Assembly: GCA_963787045.1 (NCBI GenBank)
Contig: CAWBBR010000009.1
Span: 124,001 to 188,000, forward strand
Direction of reading: 5' to 3'
From: DATJGR01 sp963787045
GTDB taxonomy: Bacteria; Pseudomonadota; Gammaproteobacteria; Pseudomonadales; Azotimanducaceae
DNA: 64,000 nt
Shown here: positions 17,470 to 26,764 of the stretch, piece by piece
Numbering within the stretch: the stretch's first letter is position 1
Layout: each line of letters opens with the position of its first letter
Translations under genes and position numbers: made by a program
The notes under the pieces: model-generated
Seen by the model: only the letters and a program-made list of their open reading frames with translations
What the model was told of the DNA's origin: nothing
The model's database searches: none

Positions 17470-18991
17470 CGAACGCGGTCGCGATGGCGGCGCCGTTCGC
17501 GGCGCGGTGTCGCTCGTCGAGCTGCCGACGGATTTCCGCGTGCGCCTCGCGGGTGATCCGATACCGCGAAATCAGCGAGAACGGGAACAGGAACAGCAGC
17601 GGTAGCGCGATGCCGGCGATTACACCGAGCATTCTTACGGTGGCCGGATCGACCGACTCGGGCGACGCGCCGCGAGGAAAGCTGATCACGTAGTCGAGCA
17701 ACAACCCGCCCAGCAGCACGCCGAGCCCGGACGTCGCTTTGGTAGAGAACGACAGCGCCGCGGAGAAGACGCCTTCCTGCCGCCGGCCGGTCGTCAGTTC
17801 CTGCGCGTCGAGCGCGTCGGCCACCATCGATCCGAACATGATCGCAACGACGGTGAACACGCCGATGCGGATGATCTCGTTCGTGATCAGTAGCGGCAGC
17901 AGCAACGGCGAGCCGTTCGCCGGCAGCACGTCGAGAAAGCGCAGGCCGATCATCGCCACGCCGTTCAGAACGAGGAACGCCAGGCCGTAGATGACGAGAC
18001 GCTTCTTGTCGAAGCGGGCCTGCACGATCGGGATCACGGCGAACGCGGCCATGAATCCGAGAATTGCGAGCGCGAACCAGCGCAGCGCTTCGCCGTTCAG
18101 CTCCCAGAAGTAGGTCTGCACGTAGATGTTCAACGCCTCGGTGGTGCCCCCGATGGCGGACGCGGTGAGCAGCGTCATGAACAGCACCAGAAAATCCCGA
18201 TTCCGCAGCGCCAGCGCCACTTCGCCGAAGACGCGTTTCAACGAGAACGGTACCGGATGACCGAGCGGTTGCAGCAGATACGGAATCTCGTTGCGCGTCA
18301 GGTGGGTCGTGATGAACGCGGCCGCGCCGACCAGCACGCCGACGATCGGCGCGAACATGTGATAAGCGGCAGGGTTCAACTGCCCCTTCGCGAATTCGGC
18401 AGAGCTCGGAAAGATGTAGGTCCACGTGTAGAACGTGAAGATCACGCCGCCGGTCCAACCGACGAGATAGCGGAACGTGACGATAGCGGTTCGTTCCGCG
18501 TAGTCGTCGGAGAATTCGGCGAACAGAGCGTTCCACGGCACGAGATAGAACGACATCGACACGCGCGTCGCGATGGCGAAGGTAACGAGCCACGCGAACA
18601 ACGCCATTTCCGACAGCCCGGCGGGTGGCGAGAACACGAGGTAGAGGAAGACTCCGAGCGGCACCGATGCGGCGTACATGAGCGGATGGCGGCGTCCGAG
18701 CCGACTGCGCAGGTTGTCGGAGAACGAGCCGACCATCGGATCGGTTACTGCGTCGATGATCAGCGCCACCATGATCGCTATCGACGCGAGCACGGCGCGA
18801 ACACCGAGCACCTGGTTGTAGTAGAACAGCAGGAACGTGCTGAACGCGAAATTCTTGAACGTATCCGGTAGGGCGCCGATGCCCTGATAGATCTTCGTGG
18901 AGAGCGGAAGGCGTCCCGAGCGCGTCTTCGCCCGAGCGTACTGCGGTGCGTCCAAAGTGTTCTCTGCCCCTCTACAACCGGTCCGGATCAT
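17417..18991 (-). CDS. GPH-type MFS cation symporter
   Basis: About 524 residues from ATG 18991, with around twelve membrane helices. The start LSTKIYQGIGALPDTFKNFA, followed by DAVTDPMVGSFSDNLRSRLGRRHP, is the hallmark of the glycoside-pentoside-hexuronide:cation symporters (MelB-like; Asp in helix II and the RxGRR loop). A second-half loop with TGRRQEGVFSAALSF is also typical. In proteobacterial catabolic regions such proteins often carry glycosides or terpenoid or steroid conjugates, but the substrate cannot be told. It is divergent from the HerA-like gene with only 46 bases between. Confidence 0.85.
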   Translation of the reverse strand: MIRTGCRGAENTLDAPQYARAKTRSGRLPLSTKIYQGIGALPDTFKNFAFSTFLLFYYNQVLGVRAVLASIAIMVALIIDAVTDPMVGSFSDNLRSRLGRRHPLMYAASVPLGVFLYLVFSPPAGLSEMALFAWLVTFAIATRVSMSFYLVPWNALFAEFSDDYAERTAIVTFRYLVGWTGGVIFTFYTWTYIFPSSAEFAKGQLNPAAYHMFAPIVGVLVGAAAFITTHLTRNEIPYLLQPLGHPVPFSLKRVFGEVALALRNRDFLVLFMTLLTASAIGGTTEALNIYVQTYFWELNGEALRWFALAILGFMAAFAVIPIVQARFDKKRLVIYGLAFLVLNGVAMIGLRFLDVLPANGSPLLLPLLITNEIIRIGVFTVVAIMFGSMVADALDAQELTTGRRQEGVFSAALSFSTKATSGLGVLLGGLLLDYVISFPRGASPESVDPATVRMLGVIAGIALPLLFLFPFSLISRYRITREAHAEIRRQLDERHRAANGAAIATAFASSEADDLLAAPASNPH

Positions 18992-19037
18992 ACCCCGGAT
19001 CTTGGTTATCATTGCGCCTTCACTTCTGGAGCCAGGC

Positions 19038-20519
19038 ATGGCTGCTGTGGACATCGTCATCGGCGCCGAAGACAAGCAACCGGTGCTGCAACTCGGAGCG
19101 ATGAGCAATCGACACGGACTCGTTGCGGGCGCCACCGGAACCGGCAAGACCGTGACGCTGCAGGTGCTCGCTGAAGGGTTCTCGCGGATGGGCGTGCCGG
19201 TCTTTGCCGCAGACGTCAAAGGCGACCTGTCAGGCATCGCCGCGCCGGGCAAGCCGAACAAGGAAACCGATCGGCGTCTCGCTCTGATCCCTCGCGACGG
19301 GTATCAGCAGCGGGGCTATCCGGTCGCGTTCTGGGACGTGTATGGAAAGTCCGGTCATCCGGTGCGCACGACCGTGTCGGAAGTCGGTCCGCTGCTGCTC
19401 GCGAACCTGCTCGAATTGAACGACACGCAGAGCGGCGTGCTCTATGCGGCGTTCCGCATCGCCGACGAGCAGGGTCTGCTGCTGCTCGATCTGAAGGATC
19501 TGAAGGCGCTGCTCGCGTGGATGGTGGAACACAGCTCCGAGTTGCGCGCGTCGTACGGCAACGTCACTGCCGCGTCGGTCGGGGCGATCCAGCGCGGTGT
19601 GCTCGTGCTCGAAGAACAGGGCGCCGATCAACTGTTCGGCGAACCGGCGTTGTCGTTGTCGGATCTGATGCAGACGGATTTCTCCGGCAACGGCGTGGTC
19701 AGCCTGCTCGACGCGACACAACTCGTGCAGACCGCACCGCGCGTCTACGCGGCGCTGTTGCTGTGGCTGATGTCGGAACTGTTCGAAGACCTGCCCGAAG
19801 CGGGCGACGCCGAACGCCCGAAGCTCGTGCTGTTCTTCGACGAAGCGCACCTGTTGTTCAACGGCGCGCCGAAGCCGCTGGTCGACAAGATCGAACAGGT
19901 GGTGCGGCTGATCCGTTCGAAAGGCGTCGGCGTGTACTTCGTGTCGCAGAGCCCGCTCGATATTCCCGAAAGCGTGCTCGGCCAGCTGGGTCTGAAGGTG
20001 GAGCATGCATTGCGCGCGTTCACGCCGAAGGACCGCCAGGTCATCAAGTCGGTGGCGCAGGGATTTCGTGCGAAACCGGGCGTCGACGTCGAACGCATCG
20101 TTACCGAACTCGAAACCGGCGAAGCGTTGATTTCCGCGCTCGACGCGAAAGGCGCGCCGCAACCGGTATCGCGCGCGCTGATCGCGCCGCCGGAGTCGCG
20201 CATCGGCCCGCTCGACGCAACCGAGCGGGCCGATCGCATCGCGCGGTCGCCGTTCAAGGGCAAATACGATCAAGGCATAGACCGTGAATCGGCGTTCGAA
20301 ATGCTGAAGGCGAGGGCCGATCGCGCGAACGCGACCGCCGCCGCGCAGAAAGCCGAAGCAGCGGCAGCGCGCGAAGCGAAGGTCGCAGCGCCGAGACCAA
20401 GCGCGGGGCATGCGCGTCAGTCTGCCGGCGAAGCCATGATGGCGAGCGCGGCTCGCGCCATTGGCAGCTCGTTGGGACGACAGTTGATTCGAGGAATTCT
20501 CGGGTCGCTGCGGAAGTGA
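19038..20519 (+). CDS. DUF853/YjgR-like HerA-family ATPase
   Basis: An intact 493-residue P-loop ATPase. Walker A is GATGTGKT (about 36-43), Walker B is LVLFFDEAH, and SQSPLDIPESVLGQLG and HALRAFTPKD are the sensor-region motifs typical of DUF853 proteins, relatives of HerA/FtsK ATPases. The C-terminus is an alanine-rich, charged linker ending in IGSSLGRQLIRGILGSL, also seen in YjgR. Family members are widespread yet uncharacterised, thought to be hexameric pumps or nucleic-acid translocases. No NurA nuclease partner lies nearby. Confidence 0.88.
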   Translation: MAAVDIVIGAEDKQPVLQLGAMSNRHGLVAGATGTGKTVTLQVLAEGFSRMGVPVFAADVKGDLSGIAAPGKPNKETDRRLALIPRDGYQQRGYPVAFWDVYGKSGHPVRTTVSEVGPLLLANLLELNDTQSGVLYAAFRIADEQGLLLLDLKDLKALLAWMVEHSSELRASYGNVTAASVGAIQRGVLVLEEQGADQLFGEPALSLSDLMQTDFSGNGVVSLLDATQLVQTAPRVYAALLLWLMSELFEDLPEAGDAERPKLVLFFDEAHLLFNGAPKPLVDKIEQVVRLIRSKGVGVYFVSQSPLDIPESVLGQLGLKVEHALRAFTPKDRQVIKSVAQGFRAKPGVDVERIVTELETGEALISALDAKGAPQPVSRALIAPPESRIGPLDATERADRIARSPFKGKYDQGIDRESAFEMLKARADRANATAAAQKAEAAAAREAKVAAPRPSAGHARQSAGEAMMASAARAIGSSLGRQLIRGILGSLRK

Positions 20520-20540
20520 CCTGCGAAGGGTCGAGCGCGC

Positions 20541-21518
20541 GTGGCTAGGTATTATTTCCTCTCGCGGAAGCTGGCGAAGCGACGCCCGGAGTTCAACCGG
20601 ATCGGTTGGCGTATCGAAGCGTGGGCGATCGGTGCGTTCATCGGTGTGCTGCGTTTGCTGCCGCTCGAGACCGCGAAGCGGTTCGCGCATTGGACGTTCG
20701 CCGCCGTCGGTCCACGGTCCGGCAAACGGCTGCGGGTAATGCGCAACCTGCTCGTGGCGTTTCCGGACACCACCGAGGCCGAGCGCAATGCGCTGGTGAA
20801 GGACATCTTCGGTCACGTCGGCGTAGCGCTGGCCGAAATCGCGCAGCTGCAGAACATCTGGAAAGACCGCGAAAAGCGCGTCGAGTTCGTGGCGTCGCCC
20901 GAGATTCAGTTTCTGAAGGAAACCGGCAAGCCGGCGGTGCTCGTTACCGCGCACATCGGCCCGTGGACGCTGACCAACTTCGTGGCCGGCCAATATGGCT
21001 TTCCGTTGTCGATCGTCTACGCGCCGGAATCGAATCCGTATGTGCACGACATGATGCTGCGGTTGCGCGGCGCGCTGCCGGTGGAACTGCTGGCGCGCGA
21101 CAACAGCATGCGCGTTCTCATGAGCGAGCTGTCGCATGGTAGGACGATCGGACTGGGCTCCGACGTGCGGCTCGACTCGGGCGAGATGATTCCGATGTTC
21201 GGTCACGACATGCCGACCAACACGGTGCCGGCGCGCCTGGCGCTGCGGTTCGAGTGCGAGCTCGTGCCGGTGCGCGCGGAACGACTTCCTGACGGACGCT
21301 ACAGAATCACGCTGTATGCGCCGGTCGTTCCCGACGACGGCATCGATGGCGCGGTGGCGCAGGCGTCGAACATGACCGCGAAGCTGAACCGTCAGTTCGA
21401 ACAGTGGATACGCGACGCGCCCGGCGAATGGTTGTGTCTCGCGCGTCGCTGGCCGAAAGACGTCGAGCGTGCCGCCGAAGAGGCCGCCGAAAGGCCCGCG
21501 CGGCCCCGCGCGTCTTGA
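20541..21518 (+). CDS. LpxL/HtrB-like lysophospholipid acyltransferase, atypical active site
   Basis: 325 residues starting at GTG 20541, 21 bases after the HerA-like gene. The fold follows the lipid A late acyltransferases: an N-terminal hydrophobic anchor (IGAFIGVLRLLPLE), RVMRNLLVAFP, FGHVGVALAE, and a block with VARDN-like LLARDNSMRVLM and GSDVRLDSGEMIPMFG. The catalytic H(x4)D/E motif is altered: HIGPWT gives His138 followed by Thr143 where an acidic residue is expected. It may use another residue, have a different role, or be inactive. The next gene is a paralogue with the standard motif, so the two may act as an uneven pair in lipid A acylation. Confidence 0.78.
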   Translation: MARYYFLSRKLAKRRPEFNRIGWRIEAWAIGAFIGVLRLLPLETAKRFAHWTFAAVGPRSGKRLRVMRNLLVAFPDTTEAERNALVKDIFGHVGVALAEIAQLQNIWKDREKRVEFVASPEIQFLKETGKPAVLVTAHIGPWTLTNFVAGQYGFPLSIVYAPESNPYVHDMMLRLRGALPVELLARDNSMRVLMSELSHGRTIGLGSDVRLDSGEMIPMFGHDMPTNTVPARLALRFECELVPVRAERLPDGRYRITLYAPVVPDDGIDGAVAQASNMTAKLNRQFEQWIRDAPGEWLCLARRWPKDVERAAEEAAERPARPRAS

Positions 21519-21558
21519 ACCCGCACACTGCGATGATCTCGCGCTTGGACGGGCCGCG

Positions 21559-22506
21559 ATGGCACGGTTGATCTTCGCGAGCGCGCTCGATCGTCAGGCG
21601 AAACGCCATGCGTGGTTGCGCGTAGTGCTGTTTCAGATCGAATCGTTCATCGTGCATCTGTTCTGGTGGTCGTTCCGCGCGCTGTCGCCGAAGCGCGCCG
21701 CGCGACTGGGTAGAGCCGTGGTCGGTGCGCTCGGCCCGCGTTCGGCGAAGGCGCGGCTCGTAACGGACAATCTGCGCATCGCGTTTCCCGAACTCGACCG
21801 ACCGGCGATCGACGATCTGGCGAAACGAACGTGGCAGAACATAGGACTCGTGTTCGGTGAGTATCCGCACCTCGATCGAATTGCGCGCTCCAAGGACAGG
21901 TTGGAGGTGGTGGACCTTTGCGGCCTCGACGTCTACAAGCGCCGCGAACGCCAGGCGATCTTCTTCGGTGCGCATCTTTCCAACTGGGAGATCATGGCGT
22001 TGGCGCTCGCGCGCGAAGGGGTGCCGCTGCTCGCATTACACGCGCCGCTGCAGAATCGCCACCTCGGGAAACTGTTGGACCGCGCGCGCGAACAGCTCGG
22101 CTGCAAGATGCTCGCGCGCGGCGCGTCGATGCGCGCCCTGATCACACAGGTGCGTGAAGGGGGCAGCCTCGGACTGTTGCTCGATCTGTCGATAAAGGAC
22201 GGCGAGCCGGTGCCGTTCTTCGGACACCCGATGCGCACGTCGCTGACGCCGGCGCGTATGGCGGATCGTTACGGTTGCGACATCGTCCCGATGCGCACGG
22301 AGCGCCTGGGCGAGGCGCGGTTCCGGGTGATCGCCTATCCGCCGGTTCAGCTGGATACCGCCGAGCCGGACGAGCAGGCGAGGGCGATCGCCGTGACGGC
22401 CCAGTTGAACGCACTGATGGCGCAATGGATCCGCGAACAGCCGGACGAATGGATGTGCGCGAATCGACGCTGGGAAAAGTCCCTGCATCGATCGCTGCCG
22501 AGTTGA
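21559..22506 (+). CDS. LpxL/HtrB-like lipid A acyltransferase
   Basis: A 315-residue inner-membrane acyltransferase from ATG 21559. HLSNWE contains the His139/Glu144 dyad of the H(x4)E motif, preceded by NLRIAFPELD and WQNIGLVFGEYPHLDRI and followed by ARGASMRALI, GLLLDLSIKDGEPVPFFG and a final EQPDEWMCANRRWE, all standard for secondary lipid A acyltransferases that add lauroyl or myristoyl chains on the cytoplasmic face of the inner membrane. It sits between a paralogue and an LpxO-like hydroxylase, consistent with a lipid A modification group. Confidence 0.83.
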   Translation: MARLIFASALDRQAKRHAWLRVVLFQIESFIVHLFWWSFRALSPKRAARLGRAVVGALGPRSAKARLVTDNLRIAFPELDRPAIDDLAKRTWQNIGLVFGEYPHLDRIARSKDRLEVVDLCGLDVYKRRERQAIFFGAHLSNWEIMALALAREGVPLLALHAPLQNRHLGKLLDRAREQLGCKMLARGASMRALITQVREGGSLGLLLDLSIKDGEPVPFFGHPMRTSLTPARMADRYGCDIVPMRTERLGEARFRVIAYPPVQLDTAEPDEQARAIAVTAQLNALMAQWIREQPDEWMCANRRWEKSLHRSLPS

Positions 22507-22547
22507 TGGGTTAGAATTCGCCGGCCACGGATGGAAGCACAAAGTCG

Positions 22548-23420
22548 ATGAACGTCCTGCTAGTCATACTCGCCATATTCGTCGCGCTCGGCGCGGCGGG
22601 TGCGTGGCTGATCCAGCGTTTCGAGAAGATGCCGAGCAAGAAAAAGAAGAAGCTGTTCACCAAGACCATCAACGAGGTTTACACGTGGTTCGAAGACCAC
22701 GGCCTCATGCGCCGCAACCCCGCGTACATCCGCGACTACCATCGCGAGTATCCCGAGCTGAAAGTGCTCGAAGACAATCACGCGGTCGTTCAGAAGGAAT
22801 GTCTCGAGCTGCTGAACATCAAAGACCGTCTCACCGACGTCCGCGCACTCGGCGCCGGCTACACCGAGGGCGGCATCCACACTGCGAAGTGGAAAGCGTT
22901 CATGTTCAAGTCGGGCGACTTCATCGAAGAGAACTGCCGCCTCGCGCCGCAGACGGCCGCGCTGATCAAACGCATTCCCGGCGTCTACACGGCTTTCTTC
23001 TCGGTGCTCGACCCGCACCAGGAGATCACGCCGCACTGGGGCTACTACAAGGGTTTTCTGCGCTATCACCTCGGCGTGCGCATTCCGTACAACAACGAGA
23101 CCAAGCAGTGCTGGTTGCGGGTGAACGGCGATCGCGCGCAGAACGAGCTGCAGGACAAGAATCAGATCGCGAACGGCGAGCGGTACTTCTGGAAGAACGG
23201 CGAAGGCATCATCTTCGACGACAACTACCTGCACGATGCCGCCAACGAATCCGACGAGGTGCGGGTGGTGCTCTGGCTCGACCTGCGTCGAAAAATGCCG
23301 TTCTACATCATGCCGCTGAACCGCCTGTGTCTGTGGCTGGTGTATCGCGACAAGTCGGTGGAGAAGATCCGCCGCGGCGCGTTGATCGGCGCCGAAATGC
23401 CGGCTAATCGCGCAGCGTGA
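22548..23420 (+). CDS. LpxO-like aspartyl/asparaginyl beta-hydroxylase family protein
   Basis: 290 residues with an N-terminal membrane anchor (VLLVILAIFVALGAAGAWLI) followed by a lysine-rich stretch. The core is the Fe(II)/2-oxoglutarate beta-hydroxylase fold: His163 in TPHWGYYKGFLRYHLGV, Arg172, and His229 in NYLHDAANES followed by EVRVVLWLD. This architecture matches LpxO, which 2-hydroxylates acyl chains on lipid A at the inner membrane. The two acyltransferase genes directly upstream support that reading. A protein-modifying role remains possible because the soluble family members hydroxylate peptides. Confidence 0.8.
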   Translation: MNVLLVILAIFVALGAAGAWLIQRFEKMPSKKKKKLFTKTINEVYTWFEDHGLMRRNPAYIRDYHREYPELKVLEDNHAVVQKECLELLNIKDRLTDVRALGAGYTEGGIHTAKWKAFMFKSGDFIEENCRLAPQTAALIKRIPGVYTAFFSVLDPHQEITPHWGYYKGFLRYHLGVRIPYNNETKQCWLRVNGDRAQNELQDKNQIANGERYFWKNGEGIIFDDNYLHDAANESDEVRVVLWLDLRRKMPFYIMPLNRLCLWLVYRDKSVEKIRRGALIGAEMPANRAA

Positions 23421-24069
23421 ATCCGGCCGGCTCGCGGCCGGCATAGCCCACCGCACCGAGTCGGCTGTCGAATGCGATGGCGAGTTCGGCATCACCTTCC
23501 GACACCGACACGGCGTCTTCGATGCCGAGTGCGGCCATCATCTCTCGCAACGGCGTCGCTTCGGCGAGACTCAACCTGACCGTCAGCAATGCGCCGACGC
23601 TGGGCGAGGTCTGTGCCGGATGCGGGCAGTCGAACCAGTCGATGAAGAACGGCGCGAGTCCGCCGTAGCGGTGGTCCTGCAGGCCGAACAACTCCCACTC
23701 GAGCTTCGCTGCGTTCGGCGGCGTGCGCGACATGCGACGTACCTCGGTGGGCGTCCAGCCAAGGTCGCGCAAGCGCCGCGACAGCGCGGCGGTGCCGCTG
23801 CACCGAACGGCCCAATGCATCAGCGTCGGCTTCGGTAAACGGGCCATCGGCGTCGACATCGATGTGGCGGGTTGTGCCGGATCCGGTGCGATGATCTCGA
23901 GGTAACTGCCGTTGTCGAATGCGACCAGCGCGTTGTGCGTGCCGCGTCCGGCGTGCGCGCCACCGAACGTCGGCCGCACTCCGGTGGTCGCCTCGAATTC
24001 GTCGCACGCGCGCTGCAGGTCCGGCGCGGCAAGTACGAAATGGTCGACGTGACAGAGCGACTCGTTCAA
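23404..24069 (-). CDS. Glyoxalase-like (VOC) domain protein
   Basis: A 221-residue protein with a glyoxalase_3-type opening (HVDHFVLAAPDLQRACDEFE) and GRGTHNALVAF, SYLEIIAPDP, then a second half containing LEWELFG and PFFIDWFDCPHPA, which is the usual arrangement in this group. Function unknown; members may be dioxygenases, isomerases or binding proteins. The start is TTG at 24069, overlapping the upstream DUF2461 stop as TTGA, so the two are translationally coupled. Its last bases overlap the end of the LpxO-like gene on the other strand. Confidence 0.75.
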   Translation of the reverse strand: MNESLCHVDHFVLAAPDLQRACDEFEATTGVRPTFGGAHAGRGTHNALVAFDNGSYLEIIAPDPAQPATSMSTPMARLPKPTLMHWAVRCSGTAALSRRLRDLGWTPTEVRRMSRTPPNAAKLEWELFGLQDHRYGGLAPFFIDWFDCPHPAQTSPSVGALLTVRLSLAEATPLREMMAALGIEDAVSVSEGDAELAIAFDSRLGAVGYAGREPAGFTLRD

Positions 24070-24752
24070 AACGGCACTCCAACGGCGCGACAGAGGAACT
24101 TCATCATCGGCGTGGCGGCCTCGAAGCGTTTTGCGAGACGCGCCGGAAAGTCCTTCCGGAACAATTCGTCGTCGTCGAACGCACACGTGGCGATGAAGTC
24201 GGTGCGTTTGATGTCGTCGATCAGCGGGTGATCGGCCGGATAGCCGCGCGGCGGCCGCTTCAGCGCGCCGCCGTCGAGCGTGTACGTTTTTCGAAACGCC
24301 GCCGCGTCGCGCGCGCTTTTCCACGCGCTGGCGCGTTCGACGATGGCGTCGCGGATGCCGGCGAGCGAGCCCGGGTCGGGGCGCCACATGCCGGCGCCGA
24401 TGAAGTGTCCGCCCGGTTCGATGTGCAGGTAGTAGCCAGGGGCGTGCACGTCTTTGCCCTGGCTGTGACGAAACTGAATGCCGACGTTGGTTTTGTACGG
24501 GGTTTTATCGCGGCCGAAACGCGTGTCGCGGAACACGCGCATCAGCGAGCCGCCCATCTTCTTTGCAACCGCTTCGAACTCGGGCGCGATGCGGTCGAGC
24601 AGCGGATCCATCGCGACGATGAAGTCGAGCGCCGGTTCGCGCACGAGGCGCTCGTAGCGCGCTTTGTTCTCGGCGAACCAGTCGCGTTCGTTGTTCTGCG
24701 CGAGTTCGTCGAGGAATCCGAGCAGGCTCGGATCGAATCCCTTGAAAGCCAT
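24066..24752 (-). CDS. DUF2461 family protein
   Basis: A 228-residue protein recognisable as DUF2461 by NNERDWFAENKARYERLVREP, LMRVFRDTRFGRDKTPYKTNVGIQF, the LHIEPGGHFIGAGMWRPDP block and RGYPADHPLIDDIKR. The family is widespread in bacteria and has no established biochemical role. It is intact, transcribed away from the CPBP protease gene, and coupled to the glyoxalase-like gene downstream. No signal peptide or membrane segment is present, so it is cytoplasmic. Confidence 0.87.
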   Translation of the reverse strand: MAFKGFDPSLLGFLDELAQNNERDWFAENKARYERLVREPALDFIVAMDPLLDRIAPEFEAVAKKMGGSLMRVFRDTRFGRDKTPYKTNVGIQFRHSQGKDVHAPGYYLHIEPGGHFIGAGMWRPDPGSLAGIRDAIVERASAWKSARDAAAFRKTYTLDGGALKRPPRGYPADHPLIDDIKRTDFIATCAFDDDELFRKDFPARLAKRFEAATPMMKFLCRAVGVPF

Positions 24753-24833
24753 CGGTGCGTCTCGAACGGTCGTGGCGCCAATGTACCACCGGTGGCACGA
24801 TCGCCCGGTGCAATCACGGCGTCGGGGAGAGCA

Positions 24834-25668
24834 ATGATGACCGCCGATGCGCGTCCCACGTCGCTGCGAATGATCGCCACCGGCGCGGGGGCGCTGATCG
24901 CAACCGGACTCGCGTCAGGGATTTGGGGCGGGCTGCTTGCAGCGAACCTCGCGACCACGCCGGCGTTGCCGTGGTCGGCGCCGGCAATGCTGGGGATCTT
25001 GGCATTGGCCTGGATGTATGCCGGCGGTCGCGGGCCGCCGCAACGGACACAGGCGTCGCGGCGCGCATCGTTGCGCGGAGTCGCCATCGATCGCCGCGCG
25101 TTCGCGCTTGCGCTGGTGGCCGGCGGCTGCGCGCTGGTCGCGCTGATCGGTCTGTGGATCGTCCTGTTTCAGACCGGCGCCATGCGTGGCAACAGCGTGC
25201 CGGATTTCTCGCAATTTCCGCCGCAGACGCGTGTTCGCGGTGATCGTGACGGCGGCGGTGATGGGCGCGGTGACGGAGGAAGGCGCGTTCCGCGGCTACG
25301 CGCAGGGACTGTTCGAGCGACGTTGGTCGCCGCTGGTCGCGATCGGCGTAACCGCGCTGCTGCTTGCGCCGGGTCATGCCGCGACGCAGGGTCTCGCGTT
25401 GCCGACGTTCGTCTTCTACCTGCTGGTGGACGTCATGCTGGGCGTGACGGCGCTGCTGTGCGAGTCGATTCTGCCCGGCATCGCGATCCACGCAGCCGGG
25501 TTAGCGGCGTTCTTTGGCTGGATCTGGCCCAACGATGCGACGCGGCTGATCGGCGCCGCGGCGTGGTCGGCGGCGTGGTTCTGGGTGCACGTCGCGCAGA
25601 TCGTGATCTTCAGCGTTGCGTCGGTGGTCGCGTACCGGCGCCTTGCCGCGACTCATCCGCGCCGTTAG
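24834..25668 (+). CDS. CPBP-family intramembrane metalloprotease (one frameshift)
   Basis: The start is ATG 24834 after GGGGAGA. The first frame gives several hydrophobic segments (MIATGAGALIATGLASGIW, FALALVAGGCALVALIGLWI) and ends near 25220. One base moves the frame to FAVIVTAAVMGAVTEEGAFRG, which carries the Glu-Glu-x3-Arg motif of CPBP (Abi, Rce1-like) proteases, then APGHAATQG with the next histidine and further helices to the stop. Substrates of bacterial CPBP proteins are mostly unknown; some process peptides or act in self-immunity. No bacteriocin-like gene is visible near it. Confidence 0.78.
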
Positions 25669-25692
25669 CGGCGCGGGCGAAACGCCGGTGGG

Positions 25693-26691
25693 TCACCACG
25701 GCAGTTCGATGCGCTGCACGACGACGCGACCGTCGCGCAGCAGTTTCAGTTCGAGCGATGCGCCGATTTCCTTCGAACCGAGGAAGCGGTGCAACGCATC
25801 GACGTGCGGCGTCGGTCGATCGCCGGCCGCCACGATGATGTCGTGTTTGCGCAGCCCGGTGCGCGCGCCGAGTCCGTCCGCCACGACTTCCTGCACGCGC
25901 ACGCCGTACGGTTGCGGCAACCCGAGGGCGCGGGCGACGGGTTTCGGCAACGGCTCGGTGGAGCCGGCGATGCCGAGCGTGATCCGGCGGACGCGGCCGT
26001 GCGCCAGCAGTTCCGAGAGCACCCACCCGGCGGTATCGCTCGGCACCGCGAAACCGATGCCTTGCGCGGCGGCGATGATCGCCGTGTTCACGCCGACGAC
26101 GCGCGCCGCCGAATCGAGCAGCGGCCCGCCCGAGTTGCCCGGATTCAACGGCGCGGTGTGCTGGATGACGTTGTCGATCAGCCGACCGTTGCGCGCGCGC
26201 AGACCACGGCCGATCGCGCTGATGACGCCGGCCGAAACGGTCGACTGAAAGCCGAGCGGATTGCCGATCGCGATCGCGAGCTGGCCGGGGCGCAGCGTCT
26301 CGGAGTTGCCGATCTCGACGAACGGCAACGCGGACGCGTTGGCGCGCAACACCGCGAGGTCGGTGGCAGGGTCGCTGCCGACGACGCGCGCTTCGATGCG
26401 TCGGCCGTCGCTGAGCGTCACCACCGCGCGCTTGCCGACGTGTTCGACGACGTGGTCGTTCGTCAGCAGGTAGCCGTCGGGTGTGACGAAGAAGCCCGAG
26501 CCTTGTCCGCGCGGTTCACCGCCGGTGTCGGAGCCTGCTTCGACCGATACCACTGCGAGTTCGACCGCTTCGACCACGCCGACCACCGCTTGCGAGTACG
26601 CGTCGAGCAGGCCGGGATCGTCGCGGGCCGGAATCCGTCGCCCCGATTCGAGTGACTGCTCGGGGCCGTTCAACCAACGAATATTGTTCAT
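25693..26691 (-). CDS. HtrA/DegP-like serine protease without signal peptide
   Basis: A 332-residue trypsin-like protease with a C-terminal PDZ domain. The triad is His80 (LLTNDHVV), Asp111 (ATDLAVL) and Ser187 (NPGNSGGPL). The PDZ domain spans about 245-325 (GVRVQEVVADGLGARTGLRKHDIIVAAGD). Unlike DegP/DegQ/DegS it lacks a signal peptide or membrane anchor: the ATG at 26691 gives a polar start (MNNIRWLNGPEQ), and no upstream in-frame hydrophobic stretch appears. It therefore looks cytoplasmic, or the true start is hidden. Two small inverted repeats lie in the upstream region. Confidence 0.87.
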   Translation of the reverse strand: MNNIRWLNGPEQSLESGRRIPARDDPGLLDAYSQAVVGVVEAVELAVVSVEAGSDTGGEPRGQGSGFFVTPDGYLLTNDHVVEHVGKRAVVTLSDGRRIEARVVGSDPATDLAVLRANASALPFVEIGNSETLRPGQLAIAIGNPLGFQSTVSAGVISAIGRGLRARNGRLIDNVIQHTAPLNPGNSGGPLLDSAARVVGVNTAIIAAAQGIGFAVPSDTAGWVLSELLAHGRVRRITLGIAGSTEPLPKPVARALGLPQPYGVRVQEVVADGLGARTGLRKHDIIVAAGDRPTPHVDALHRFLGSKEIGASLELKLLRDGRVVVQRIELPW

Positions 26692-26703
26692 GGCGTTTCC
26701 TTT

Positions 26704-26726
26704 CGGCCGCGCACAAAACGCGGCCG
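26704..26726. promoter_or_regulatory. Hairpin just upstream of the htrA-like gene
   Basis: CGGCCGCG and CGCGGCCG form a perfect 8-base-pair stem with loop CACAAAA, ending 12 bases before the start codon of the minus-strand HtrA-like gene. At that place it could fold in the 5' leader and affect ribosome access, or be an operator. Function not shown. Confidence 0.35.
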
Positions 26727-26764
26727 TGTCGCACGAGATGAGGGCGCGCAACTCAAATTCAATT

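Noticed and set aside
19230..21206. Open 658-codon minus-strand frame over the HerA-like and acyltransferase genes
   Set aside because: Arg/Gln/His-rich shadow with no domain; the plus-strand proteins carry clear Walker and H(x4) motifs.
23919..24833. Long plus-strand reading before the CPBP start
   Set aside because: It is antisense to the glyoxalase-like and DUF2461 genes and only becomes protein-like at ATG 24834.
24834..25668. Bacteriocin immunity role for the CPBP protein
   Set aside because: No double-glycine leader peptide or peptide exporter lies near it.
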